Origin: Blastocatellia bacterium
GTDB taxonomy: Bacteria > Acidobacteriota > Blastocatellia > Chloracidobacteriales > JADJPF01
Direction of reading: 5' to 3'
NCBI GenBank assembly: GCA_016713405.1
Contig: JADJPF010000001.1
Span: 248,001 to 312,000, forward strand
Length of the DNA stretch: 64,000 bases
In this document: positions 10,738 through 19,373 of the stretch, one piece after another
Layout of the letters: the number at the start of each line of letters is the position of its first letter
Position numbering within the stretch: the stretch's first letter is position 1
Notes under the pieces: model-generated
The model's database searches: none
What the model was told of the DNA's origin: nothing
Seen by the model: the letters and a program-made list of their open reading frames with translations, nothing else
Made by a program: the position numbers and the translations under genes

Positions 10738-11382
10738 ATGTTTACTGGAATTATTGAGGAATTAGGAAAAATTTCTGCTACTAAAATTGGTAGTCAAGGC
10801 GGAGAGATTATTGTTTCTGCTAAAGAAATTACTCAAGACCTTAAATTAGGTGATAGTGTTGCAGTAAACGGTGTTTGTCTAACTGTAACAGCATTTACTA
10901 GTCAAAATATTACTTTTGATGTTTCTAAAGAAACTTTGCTACGTAGCACTTTGGGCAGTTTATCAACAGGAAATTCAGTAAATTTAGAAAGAGCTTTACG
11001 TCTAAGTGATAGATTAGGCGGGCATATTGTCCAAGGGCATGTGGACACAACTGGAGAATTTTTAGCTCGTCAAACTGTTGGAGAAGGCTATATAATGCGT
11101 TTTTCTTATCCAAAGGAAATTGCCCATTATATTTGTCAAAAAGGCTCTATTGCTATTGAAGGTGTAAGTTTAACTATAGCAGATTTAAGTTTAAGTGATT
11201 TTTCTGTTGCTGTTGTTCCTCATACCTGGAAATCAACTACTCTAAGCTTATTAACTGCAAGACAAAAGGTAAATTTAGAAGTTGACATTGTAGCTAAGTA
11301 CATTGAACGAATGTTAACAACACGTCATATAACAGAAAAATCTGCTTTAACTATGGAAAAGTTAAAGGATTTAGGGTATTAA
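10738..11382 (+). CDS. ribE: Riboflavin synthase alpha chain
   Basis: 214 residues, the usual length. It disproportionates two 6,7-dimethyl-8-ribityllumazine molecules to riboflavin. The start MFTGIIEELG is diagnostic. Two lumazine-binding repeats are visible: the first with D-S-V-A-V-N-G-V-C-L-T-V and F-D-V-S-K-E-T, the second with G-H-I-V-Q-G-H-V-D and I-A-I-E-G-V-S-L-T. The ATG directly follows the cmk stop, which implies translational coupling, although the two enzymes act in different pathways. No FMN riboswitch is seen. Confidence 0.93.
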   Translation: MFTGIIEELGKISATKIGSQGGEIIVSAKEITQDLKLGDSVAVNGVCLTVTAFTSQNITFDVSKETLLRSTLGSLSTGNSVNLERALRLSDRLGGHIVQGHVDTTGEFLARQTVGEGYIMRFSYPKEIAHYICQKGSIAIEGVSLTIADLSLSDFSVAVVPHTWKSTTLSLLTARQKVNLEVDIVAKYIERMLTTRHITEKSALTMEKLKDLGY

Positions 11383-11430
11383 CATTTATTAATTTTAGTA
11401 GTAAGAAAAATTTGGAGGTAATTAACTTTT

Positions 11431-11739
11431 ATGGCAACTGTTCCAGAAATTTTTGAGTCAATGAAAGCCGGTTATAAAAAAGGTTCTATGTCAGATGATC
11501 GTAGCTATTATTTTTCTTTGGATGATTATAAATACACAGTAACTTTTTCTAATGACAAAATTAAGGTAGAAGAAGGAAAAACTGTTGATGAAGCTGATTG
11601 TGTATTAAAAACATCCGCTGAGATGTTTTCTAAAATTTGGGATGGATATAAACCAGGTATGATGGATTTTATGAGTGGCAAAATAAAAACCAACAACCCT
11701 ACATTACTTCAAGATTTTGCTGGTGCTTTTACAAAATAA
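11431..11739 (+). CDS. SCP2 sterol-carrier-like domain protein
   Basis: 102 residues with a strong GGAGG ribosome site. The protein matches the short bacterial SCP2 domain: F-E-S-M-K-A-G-Y, a central beta-sheet (Y-Y-F-S-L-D-D-Y-K-Y-T-V-T-F), D-C-V-L-K-T-S-A-E-M-F, and a closing helix after M-S-G-K-I-K-T-N-N-P. Such proteins are thought to bind lipids or acyl chains in a hydrophobic tunnel; the ligand here is unknown. It is soluble, without signal peptide. A hairpin terminator follows. Confidence 0.8.
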   Translation: MATVPEIFESMKAGYKKGSMSDDRSYYFSLDDYKYTVTFSNDKIKVEEGKTVDEADCVLKTSAEMFSKIWDGYKPGMMDFMSGKIKTNNPTLLQDFAGAFTK

Positions 11740-11760
11740 TAAGAATTTTTCTTTTCTAAG

Positions 11761-11801
11761 TTATAAATACGGAAACTAACTAATAGTTTTCGTGTTTATA
11801 A
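11761..11801 (+). terminator. Hairpin terminator after the SCP2 gene
   Basis: An 18-bp inverted repeat (11761-11778 with 11784-11801) with a 5-nt loop; its two mismatches become G-U pairs in RNA. It is followed by CTTTT. It separates the cmk-ribE-SCP2 group from the aminotransferase gene. Confidence 0.65.
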
Positions 11802-11823
11802 CTTTTAGATTTTAGAGGGTTTA

Positions 11824-12995
11824 ATGTTTTCTAGTCGTACCCCACCAAAGATGTCTGCTAATAGACTAACTAATATTATTAAAGAAAAAAAATTAAGCAA
11901 TACTCCAATTATAGATTTAACAGTCTCTAACCCTACACAAGTTTCTTTTGATTACCCAGAATCGGAAATAATCACTGCTTTAGCCAATAAAAACAGCCTT
12001 TTTTATCGTCCAGATCCAAAAGGGTTGCTTGTTGCACGTAAGGCTATAGCTAACTACTATAATTTACAACAAGTAACAGAAGAAAAAATTTTTCTTACCG
12101 CTAGTACTAGCGAAGCTTACACACTACTTTTAAGCTACTAATGAATTCAGGTGATAGTGTTTTAGTTCCTACGCCGTCATATCCTTTATTTGAACACTTG
12201 GCACAAATAGAAAGTGTAGAAGTTATCAATTATCATTTATATTTTGATGGCGACTGGCATATAGATTTCCCATATCTTCAAAGTGTCTGCCAAAAAAATA
12301 CTCGTGCAATTATTATTGTTAATCCAAATAATCCTACAGGATCATACTTAAAAAAAGAGGAATTAAAACAACTAATTAACATCTGTAAACAGAATAATTT
12401 AGCTCTAATCTCTGATGAAGTTTTCTATGATTATCCACATCATCAAGATAGGACTAGAGCAAATAGTATTGCTACTATAGACGACATTTTAACTTTTACC
12501 CTTAATGGTTTATCTAAAGTAGCAGGATTACCACAATTAAAGTTAGGTTGGATTATTCTTAATGGGCCAAAAGAAATATTTGACGAAGCTTATCAAAGAT
12601 TGGAATTTATTACAGATTTATTTCTTTCTGTTAGTAGTCCTGTTCAACATGCTTTACCATCACTTCTAGAACTTGTTCCTGCACTGCAAACCCAAATACA
12701 AAAGCGTGTTTTAGTTAATTTTAATTGGCTAAAATCCCAAATTCCTATAGATAGTGTTTGCCGCTTATTGCCGACAGAAGGCGGTTGGTATGCAATTTTA
12801 CAAGTACCAAAAATTCTTAGTGAAGAAGAACTAATACTTGAATTACTAATAAAAGAAAATTTAATAGTCCATCCAGGATATTTTTTTGATTTTCAACTAG
12901 AAGGCTTTTTAGTTATTAGCTTAATTAGCAGGCCAGAAATACTCCAACATGGAGTAGTAAAACTACTTGATTATATAAATGAACTTTGCTATTGA
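11824..12995 (+). CDS. Class I/II PLP-dependent aminotransferase (single frameshift)
   Basis: About 390 residues when repaired, the usual size. It moves amino groups between an amino acid and a 2-oxo acid using pyridoxal phosphate. Visible fold-type I signatures are S-N-P-T near the start, F-L-T-A-S-T-S-E-A-Y for cofactor phosphate, V-P-T-P-S-Y-P-L, N-P-N-N-P-T-G, S-D-E-V-F-Y-D-Y, and N-G-L-S-K-V-A-G-L-P with the Schiff-base lysine. The first frame stops at 12141; adding one T in the run at 12128-12131 joins the two halves as L-L-F-K-L-L-M-N-S-G-D-S-V. Substrate cannot be read from sequence; it resembles alanine/aspartate-type enzymes. It follows the terminator at 11761 and is convergent with the TetR gene. 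Confidence 0.8.
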
Positions 12996-13011
12996 AAATT
13001 TAAGCTACTAC

Positions 13012-13632
13012 CTAAACCTTTAAGTTATTAATCAAACTACTAATTGTGTGAGAAATAAGCTGTTCTTGGTCTACCCAAGGGAAATGGCATTTAATTATTA
13101 GTAAAGAAACAATTCCATGTGCTGTTGTCCAAAAACTTTGTGTTACTAATTCTGGATCAACTTCCTTAAATTTTTTCTGTTTTATACATTCAACCACAAT
13201 ATCACGCAAGCGAGCATAAGCTTGATTACCCATAGAGTCAGGGGACAAAAATCTATTAATATCTTCCATTGCTAAATCTTCTGGTCGATACATAAAAGCA
13301 ACTTTGTAATCATTAGGATGAGTTAGCCCAAAATAAATATATTTGCGGATGCCTGCTTCTAGACATTTAACAGGGTCATTATCAGATAAACAAGCAACCT
13401 CATCTAACCCATGAAGTAATTTTTCAAAGGTTTCTTCACAAATACAAAAAAGAAGATCAGCTTTATCCTTAAAGTGAATATAAATTGTAGTAGGGGAGTA
13501 TTCTATTTTTTCAGCTATTTTACGCATAGAAACATTTTCATAACCTTCTTTTACAAAAAGTTCCCGTGCTGCTTCTAAAATTTCTTGTCTTAAAAATTCT
13601 TTTTGTCTTTCTCGACGTTCTTTGATGCCCAT
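13012..13632 (-). CDS. TetR-family transcriptional regulator
   Basis: 206 residues, intact. The N-terminal helix-turn-helix spans residues ~15-60 (I-L-E-A-A-R-E-L-F-V-K-E-G-Y, M-R-K-I-A-E-K-I, S-P-T-T-I-Y-I-H-F-K-D-K). The helical C-terminal domain would bind ligand and dimerise; the W-T-T-A-H-G-I-V-S-L-L segment resembles the WHG-type TetR C-terminal domain. It is divergent from the sigma-54 activator at 13869 and convergent with the aminotransferase, so its own promoter region (13633-13868) may also be its operator. Effector unknown. Confidence 0.85.
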   Translation of the reverse strand: MGIKERRERQKEFLRQEILEAARELFVKEGYENVSMRKIAEKIEYSPTTIYIHFKDKADLLFCICEETFEKLLHGLDEVACLSDNDPVKCLEAGIRKYIYFGLTHPNDYKVAFMYRPEDLAMEDINRFLSPDSMGNQAYARLRDIVVECIKQKKFKEVDPELVTQSFWTTAHGIVSLLIIKCHFPWVDQEQLISHTISSLINNLKV

Positions 13633-13868
13633 GATAAATTTTTCTCAGTTATTTTTTATTTAATGATGTTTAGTAGGTTAACAAATTATTATACTGTTTA
13701 AGTTAAATCCTTGATAATTATATAAATAGTATTTGTAGTCTGCAAATAATTATTTTAACAAGTCTGTCTTTATAACATAAAAATAGACTTATGAAAATAA
13801 CTTGACTAAATAAATAAAAAATATATTTATAAACTTAGTTATTAATTGTTCTTAAGGGCATTAAACAG

Positions 13869-15916
13869 ATGGAAAAAAATTTATCTCAATTAAACTTGCC
13901 TGTTTTAACTCAAGACCAAATAGAAGCATTATTAAAAGATATTTACCAGCTTGGCTTAATAATCTGTCAACAAACAGATCCTGAGTCCATTTTAAGTGAA
14001 TCCCTAAAAGTCATAGTCAATAAATTCAAGCCAGACGGGTTTTTACGTTGCTTGATTGGGCTTGTAGATTTAAGTAAAAAAAGCAAAACAATTTTTGTTA
14101 ATAAAAAACAAAATTTAGTCTAAAAAACAAAATTCAATTTATAAAGCAAGTTTCTTACTATAAAGAAACAGATCAAAAAAATAAATCTGGATGCAGAAGA
14201 AAAATATTGGGGAATAAGTAGCAGTATTATAAAAAGGGTTTTAACAGGCGAAAAACTTTTGTTGCAAGATATAAATATTGACCCAGAATTAAACCAGGCT
14301 GAAAGTATTGTGCTAAATAATATTCGTTCTGTAATTGCTTGCCCCTGGGCCCTTCGGCAGATAGCACAATAGGATTTATTTATATTGATAGCATTTCCCG
14401 AATGAGAAGTTTTTCCAGTATTGATTTTTATTTTATTACAGCAATTAGTAACTATATTTATCTTGCACTGCGTAGTGCTAATAGCTTAATAGTGGCAAAA
14501 AGTGCTGAAGAACAAAGCAAGGCTCTTGCACAACATCAACAAGACCGCTTTTTTTCTGGTTTGTCTCCTATAGAAAGTTCTAGTGAAAATCTACAACAAG
14601 CTTATGAAATGCTACAAAAAGTTGCTATTAGCAATCGTTATTGGTGTAATTCTACTTCAGTAGATAAGAAAAATAATTTAATTGTCCCTGTCTTATTACA
14701 AGGTGAAACGGGAACAGGAAAAGAATTGTTTGCTAGAGCAGCACATAAATATTACAGCAATGATAAACCAGAAAGTTTGCCCTTTGTCGCTATTAATTTA
14801 GCTTCTATTTCTCCCTCAATTGTTGAATCAGAACTCTTTGGACATAGAGCAGGATCTTTTACTGACGCAAAAGAAAATAAGCTAGGATTTCTTAGTATTG
14901 CTAATGGTGGAACTCTGTTTTTAGATGAAATTCATAAAAGCCCTTTAGAGTTACAAAGTAAATTGCTAAGAGTTTTGGATAGTGGAGAATTTTATAGGGT
15001 TGGAGATACTAGAGAAGTACAAAAAACAAGTTTTTGGCTAATTTGTGCTTGTAATGAAAACTTAAAAGAGCTAGTTAATAAGGGGTTGTTTTTGCCCGAC
15101 CTTTATTATCGTATTTCTAAAATAGAAATAACACTTCCACCTTTAAGGGAACGCCTTTTAGATATTCCTAAGTTGGTACAATATGCTTTAAGTAGGCGAG
15201 GGTCAAATAAAAAATTTAGCGATAAAGTAATAAAAATTATGCAAAATTATTACTGGCCCGGTAATGTAAGAGAGTTAATTTCTGTTGTAGAAGCTGTAGA
15301 TGTTTTAGCAGAAAAACAAATAATTGAAATTGAAGATTTACCACCTCGTATATCAAAAATATCTTTAGAAAATGAGATAAATAAATCGCTAAATCAAATA
15401 CAAAAAATAAATAATAATGATGATAATAAATTATTACAAAATATATTAACTAATTTATATCAACAAATAAAAATGCTATCTATAGATCAAGTTCCATTAA
15501 TTGAACGAACAAGCCAAATTCCAAGTTTAGTACAGAAAATATTAAAAATAAATAATTCCAAAAAAATATTTTCTAATGATGCACTAATATTAATACAACA
15601 GTATCCTTGGCGAGATTTAGCAGAACTAATAACAACTATTGATGCAATAGATATTTTATTTAATAAACTAGAAATAACAGCTAAAGATTTACCAGAAAAA
15701 ATTATAAACCCACAAGTAAAAAATAATTTATTATCTTTGGATGAATATATAAAACAATGTAAAAAAGAATATGTTGAATATGCTTTAAGTTTATCAGGTG
15801 GAATTAACACTTATGGAGCAAAAACAAATGCAGCAAAGCTTTTAGGTGTTGCTAAAAGTACACTTAGCGACTTGATGAAAGATTTAGAAATAAAAACCGG
15901 ACTTGACAATGAATAA
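13869..15916 (+). CDS. GAF-domain sigma-54-dependent activator with duplicated lid (frameshifted N-terminus)
   Basis: Repaired, it has an N-terminal GAF domain (13900-14500), an AAA+ domain and a Fis-type HTH near the end (A-A-K-L-L-G-V-A-K-S-T-L). AAA+ motifs: G-E-T-G-T-G-K-E, F-L-D-E-I, L-P-P-L-R-E-R, W-P-G-N-V-R-E-L. The sigma-54 contact loop reads G-S-F-T-D-A (14852-14869) rather than G-A-F-T-G-A. After the first lid (15131-15352) there is a second, degenerate copy (about 15490-15705) with V-P-L-I-E-R, Q-Q-Y-P-W-R-D-L-A-E-L and D-L-P-E-K-I. Frame breaks lie near 14121 (beside a 14-bp direct repeat), at an A7 run (14175-14181) and at a C4 run (14342-14345). Divergent from the TetR gene. 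Confidence 0.75.
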
Positions 15917-16057
15917 TAATAGCTAAGCTCTGTTATTACAACCATTTAATAATCAATTACATAGTAAAATAATCAAGCCTTAAGCTATAGCTGAGTATTT
16001 AGAGCTATGTTAGACTAGTCGTTTATATAAAAATGAAAATTTCTAGGGGTAATGCTC

Positions 16058-17770
16058 ATGAATGTTTCAACTGAGCAACGCAAACATTGGCGTTTGTATG
16101 ATTATGATAAAAAAAGAGTAATGCGTTTAGCTCATTCATTGGGACTTTTTGAGACTACAGCTTGTCTTTTAATTCGTCGAGGTATTTTTACTAGTAAGGA
16201 AGCTAACAAATTTTTATCTCCAAAACTATCTGACCTCTACCCACCTTTTTTAATGTGTGATATGGCTATTGCCATTAACCGAATCAGTCAAGCTATTGAA
16301 AAGGAAGAAAAAATCTTAATTTATGGTGATTATGATGTTGATGGTACGACTGCAACAGTAATCTTAAAAAAAGCTTTAGAGGCTGTTGGAGCATCTGTTA
16401 ACTACTATATTCCTCAACGGCTTATAGATGGTTACGGCATGCGTGAAGAAGCCATTGATAAAGCTAATGTTGAAGGCTACAAGCTAATTATTAGCGTTGA
16501 TTGTGGTATTCGCGCTCATACAGTAATAGAACATGCTAGCCGTTTAGGAATAGATGTAATCATTACAGATCATCATATTCCTGAAGGGGATTTACCAGCA
16601 GCTATAGCTGTACTCAATCCTAAAAGGCCAGATTGTAATTATCCTGATAAAAATTTAGCTGGTTGCGGAGTTGCTTTTAAGTTAGCTCAAGCTTTGCTAG
16701 CAAAATATTCTAAAAGCGAAGAACTTACATCTTTATTAATGATTGCTGCTATTGGCACAATTGCCGATATTGTCCCATTAGTAGGAGAAAATCGAGTTAT
16801 TGCTAAATGTGGATTAGAACAATTATCAAAGTCTCGCAATATAGGCTTACAATCATTATTTGAAATTGCTGGCGTATCAGGGCGACCAATTACTTGTTAT
16901 GATATAGGCTATCGTATCGCTCCACGTATTAATGCAGTTGGTCGTATGGGCGGAGCAAGTTCAGCCGTAGAACTATTTTCTGCTCCAAACCAGGAAACTG
17001 CTGTTTTATTAGCCCGTGAAATGAATGAGCAAAACACCGCTCGCCAGCGCACAGAAGCCGACATAATTGGCGAAATTATGTCACAACTGGAAAATAGCAA
17101 AACCTATGATGATGATCGAGTTATTGTACTAGCGGGAGAAGGCTGGCATCGTGGAGTAATTGGAATTGCAGCATCAAAAGTAGTAGAAAAAACTCATCGT
17201 CCCGCCGTAGTTATTGCAATAGAAGATGGTCTTGGTTATGGTTCAGGCCGCTCTATAAAAGAATTTCCAATTTTAGAAGCTTTTGATAATTGCAAAGAAC
17301 TTTTTGAACATTATGGCGGACATTCTCATGCAGCAGGCTTGACTATAAAAGCAGAAAATATTGCTGAACTCCGCCAAAGCGTCAATGAATTTGCAAAAAA
17401 CTTTCTTGTCTCAAAACAATCAAACTTAGAAATAGAAATTGATGCACGCTTAAGTTTTGCAGAAATCAACAGCGATTTAATGAAAGAAATTGCTATACTT
17501 GAGCCTTTTGGAGCAGCTAACCCAACCCCAATATTTTTAACTGAAAACGTCCAAATCCTAGAAAAACCTACCCTAATCCGCGAACGGCATCTAAAATTTC
17601 GTTTGTCTCACTCTGGTCATGCTATGGATGCTATTTGGTGGGGTGGTGCAGAGCATATAAATGATTTTTCTACAAATGAATATTATCGTTTAATATATTC
17701 ATTGACGGAATCCAACTATAATAACTCTACTTATATTCAAATTGTAGTAAAAGACCTTTCCTTAGCTTAA
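16058..17770 (+). CDS. recJ: Single-stranded-DNA-specific exonuclease RecJ
   Basis: 570 residues. It is a 5'-3' single-strand exonuclease of recombination and mismatch repair. DHH-family motifs are clear: Y-G-D-Y-D-V-D-G-T-T (motif I), V-D-C-G-I-R (II), I-T-D-H-H (III), and A-A-I-G-T-I-A-D (IV), followed by the DHHA1 half with H-Y-G-G-H-S-H-A-A-G-L and the OB-fold C-terminus (E-P-F-G-A-A-N-P-T-P). An ATG at 16052 is only 2 nt after the AGGGG site; the ATG at 16058 has the better spacing (8 nt) and is chosen. Confidence 0.93.
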   Translation: MNVSTEQRKHWRLYDYDKKRVMRLAHSLGLFETTACLLIRRGIFTSKEANKFLSPKLSDLYPPFLMCDMAIAINRISQAIEKEEKILIYGDYDVDGTTATVILKKALEAVGASVNYYIPQRLIDGYGMREEAIDKANVEGYKLIISVDCGIRAHTVIEHASRLGIDVIITDHHIPEGDLPAAIAVLNPKRPDCNYPDKNLAGCGVAFKLAQALLAKYSKSEELTSLLMIAAIGTIADIVPLVGENRVIAKCGLEQLSKSRNIGLQSLFEIAGVSGRPITCYDIGYRIAPRINAVGRMGGASSAVELFSAPNQETAVLLAREMNEQNTARQRTEADIIGEIMSQLENSKTYDDDRVIVLAGEGWHRGVIGIAASKVVEKTHRPAVVIAIEDGLGYGSGRSIKEFPILEAFDNCKELFEHYGGHSHAAGLTIKAENIAELRQSVNEFAKNFLVSKQSNLEIEIDARLSFAEINSDLMKEIAILEPFGAANPTPIFLTENVQILEKPTLIRERHLKFRLSHSGHAMDAIWWGGAEHINDFSTNEYYRLIYSLTESNYNNSTYIQIVVKDLSLA

Positions 17771-17789
17771 ATCTTTTGGAGCATTAAAT

Positions 17790-18440
17790 ATGGGAAAAGA
17801 AAATTTCAATAAATGGTTAAATTGGGTTTTTGAGCAAAGAGACTGGTACTGGTATGGGGGTAATAAATGGCTTAATCTAAGACCTTCTCAGATAGTTGTT
17901 TACATCACTCAACTATTTAATAACTCAAGTAAATTACTAGAAAATTTTACTAGTGACCAAATAAGCCAAGGTTTATGGTTTATTGCTAGTAGCATATGTC
18001 CAAACTATATGCTTATTTTGACAGACCAAACTATTGAATTAGAAAAGAGATTGTTAGTTGTTGAGTCTATTTTTACCTTGTTTAAGGATTTTTTTGCTAA
18101 CCGCTGCTTAGAGCATTTAAGTCATTTAGACAGAGAAAAAGAAACTAACCCATTAAATACTACTTGTTATATGTGGTGGGATATTCTCCCTATAACGGCA
18201 GAGCCAAATAATCCTCAAAGAAAAAAGTTAGATGAGGCTGTTTTAGGTGTAATGCAAAAAACCTTGGAATTAAAATCTATTGCTTGTCAAGAAAGTGCTT
18301 TACATGGTCTTGGACATTGGCAATATTACTATGGTGAAAAAGTTAGTGCTATAATTGATGGGTTTTTACAAAAAAATAAAAATCTAAAACCTGAATTAAA
18401 GGAATATGCAATGTCTGCTAGAAGTGGATGTGTTCAATAA
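17790..18440 (+). CDS. Hypothetical protein
   Basis: 216 residues, not recognised. It is rich in Trp, Tyr and Leu and looks all-helical. The N-terminus has a W-Y-W-Y-G-G-N-K-W segment. Near residue 170 there is C-Q-E-S-A-L-H-G-L-G-H-W, followed by amphipathic helices, an arrangement that resembles a HEAT-like repeat. No signal peptide. It starts 19 bp after recJ with a weak TTTGGAG site and is followed 28 bp later by a membrane-protein gene, so the three may form one transcript. Confidence 0.6.
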   Translation: MGKENFNKWLNWVFEQRDWYWYGGNKWLNLRPSQIVVYITQLFNNSSKLLENFTSDQISQGLWFIASSICPNYMLILTDQTIELEKRLLVVESIFTLFKDFFANRCLEHLSHLDREKETNPLNTTCYMWWDILPITAEPNNPQRKKLDEAVLGVMQKTLELKSIACQESALHGLGHWQYYYGEKVSAIIDGFLQKNKNLKPELKEYAMSARSGCVQ

Positions 18441-18468
18441 AGAGTTTTTTTAACCTTAAAAATATTTT

Positions 18469-19041
18469 ATGAGTAAAGTTTTTAATCCTTCATTAATTAA
18501 CTGTTTAAGCTCACCTAGAAAACAATTACAAGCTTTTGAGCTTAGTTGTTTATCATTAAAAGAATTACCTTATGTTACTTGGATGGCTCTTACAATAATT
18601 GCTATAGTTGGCTCTTGCATTTATGGTGCTTCCTTAAGTTTAGTTTTACCTGACTGGCAACCTACAGGCGGAGCATTATGGATTTTGCTTTCTGCTGGAC
18701 TGGGCTGGTTTGTTTTTGGCCCAAGCTTAATTTATATAACAAAAAAAAATATTTTTATTTGTGCGCATGCTTGTATGATAACAATGGCTTATGGCGAAGG
18801 TGTTCTTACAATTGCTGCTTTAGTTAATTTATTTTTATACTTTAATTTACCTGTTAATTTAGATTTAGCTAACTTAAATTTTACTATGGTAGTAATTTCT
18901 AATATCGTGATGGCAACGGTCTTAACCTTACAAATGCAGGCAATCCAAGTAGCTTGGTGGAAAAGCTTACTGACCTGGATATTAGCCTTAAATGGTAGTG
19001 GTGCTATTTTCTTTTATTTACTTAAACAAATATTAAAATAA
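18469..19041 (+). CDS. Integral membrane protein, Yip1-like topology
   Basis: 190 residues with about five hydrophobic helices: ~40-62, ~70-88, ~100-125, ~137-160 and ~165-186. A soluble N-terminal segment of ~35 residues (L-S-S-P-R-K-Q-L-Q-A-F) precedes them, as in Yip1-type bacterial proteins, but I see no diagnostic motif. A function cannot be assigned. It lies 28 bp behind the hypothetical gene at 17790 and lacks a strong Shine-Dalgarno, which suggests coupling to the upstream gene. Confidence 0.6.
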   Translation: MSKVFNPSLINCLSSPRKQLQAFELSCLSLKELPYVTWMALTIIAIVGSCIYGASLSLVLPDWQPTGGALWILLSAGLGWFVFGPSLIYITKKNIFICAHACMITMAYGEGVLTIAALVNLFLYFNLPVNLDLANLNFTMVVISNIVMATVLTLQMQAIQVAWWKSLLTWILALNGSGAIFFYLLKQILK

Positions 19042-19373
19042 ATTTAGTTGATTTCCTTGCGAGTTTTTACTAGCCTAATTTTCTCCTTTTCTCTGTTATT
19101 ACAAATAATTACAATAATATTTATCACATAATTTGTTATATATTTCTTTTTGCAAAAACATTTTTTTCCAAGTTAATATCAATGCTACTATTATTAATTA
19201 AGTACAGTGTAAATTAAATATTTTGATATTTTAATCTTAAGCCCCAACGGGGCGACAGATACGTAGAGTTTTAACCCTACGTATCGTTAGACAGTAGATA
19301 TTTTTTCACTCCTTTTTAAGCTCTAAAATATTCAAATTTCAAATAAATGAAGAGTTTTATTAAATAGATTTTT
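19042..19373. other. Intergenic region (332 bp) with REP-like element
   Basis: AT-rich spacer holding the promoter of the kinase-SUMF gene and the compact GC-rich repeat listed separately. No ORF of coding character was seen. Confidence 0.6.
19237..19285. repeat. REP-like palindromic element
   Basis: Two adjacent hairpins stand out by their GC content: GCCCC-AAC-GGGGC (19241-19253), and a perfect 9-bp stem GATACGTAG (19258-19266) with CTACGTATC (19277-19285). A degenerate relative of the first part (AAAGCCCCAACAGGG) occurs at 62171-62185. The layout resembles extragenic palindromes mobilised by RAYT-type transposases; no transposase is in the window. Confidence 0.5.
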
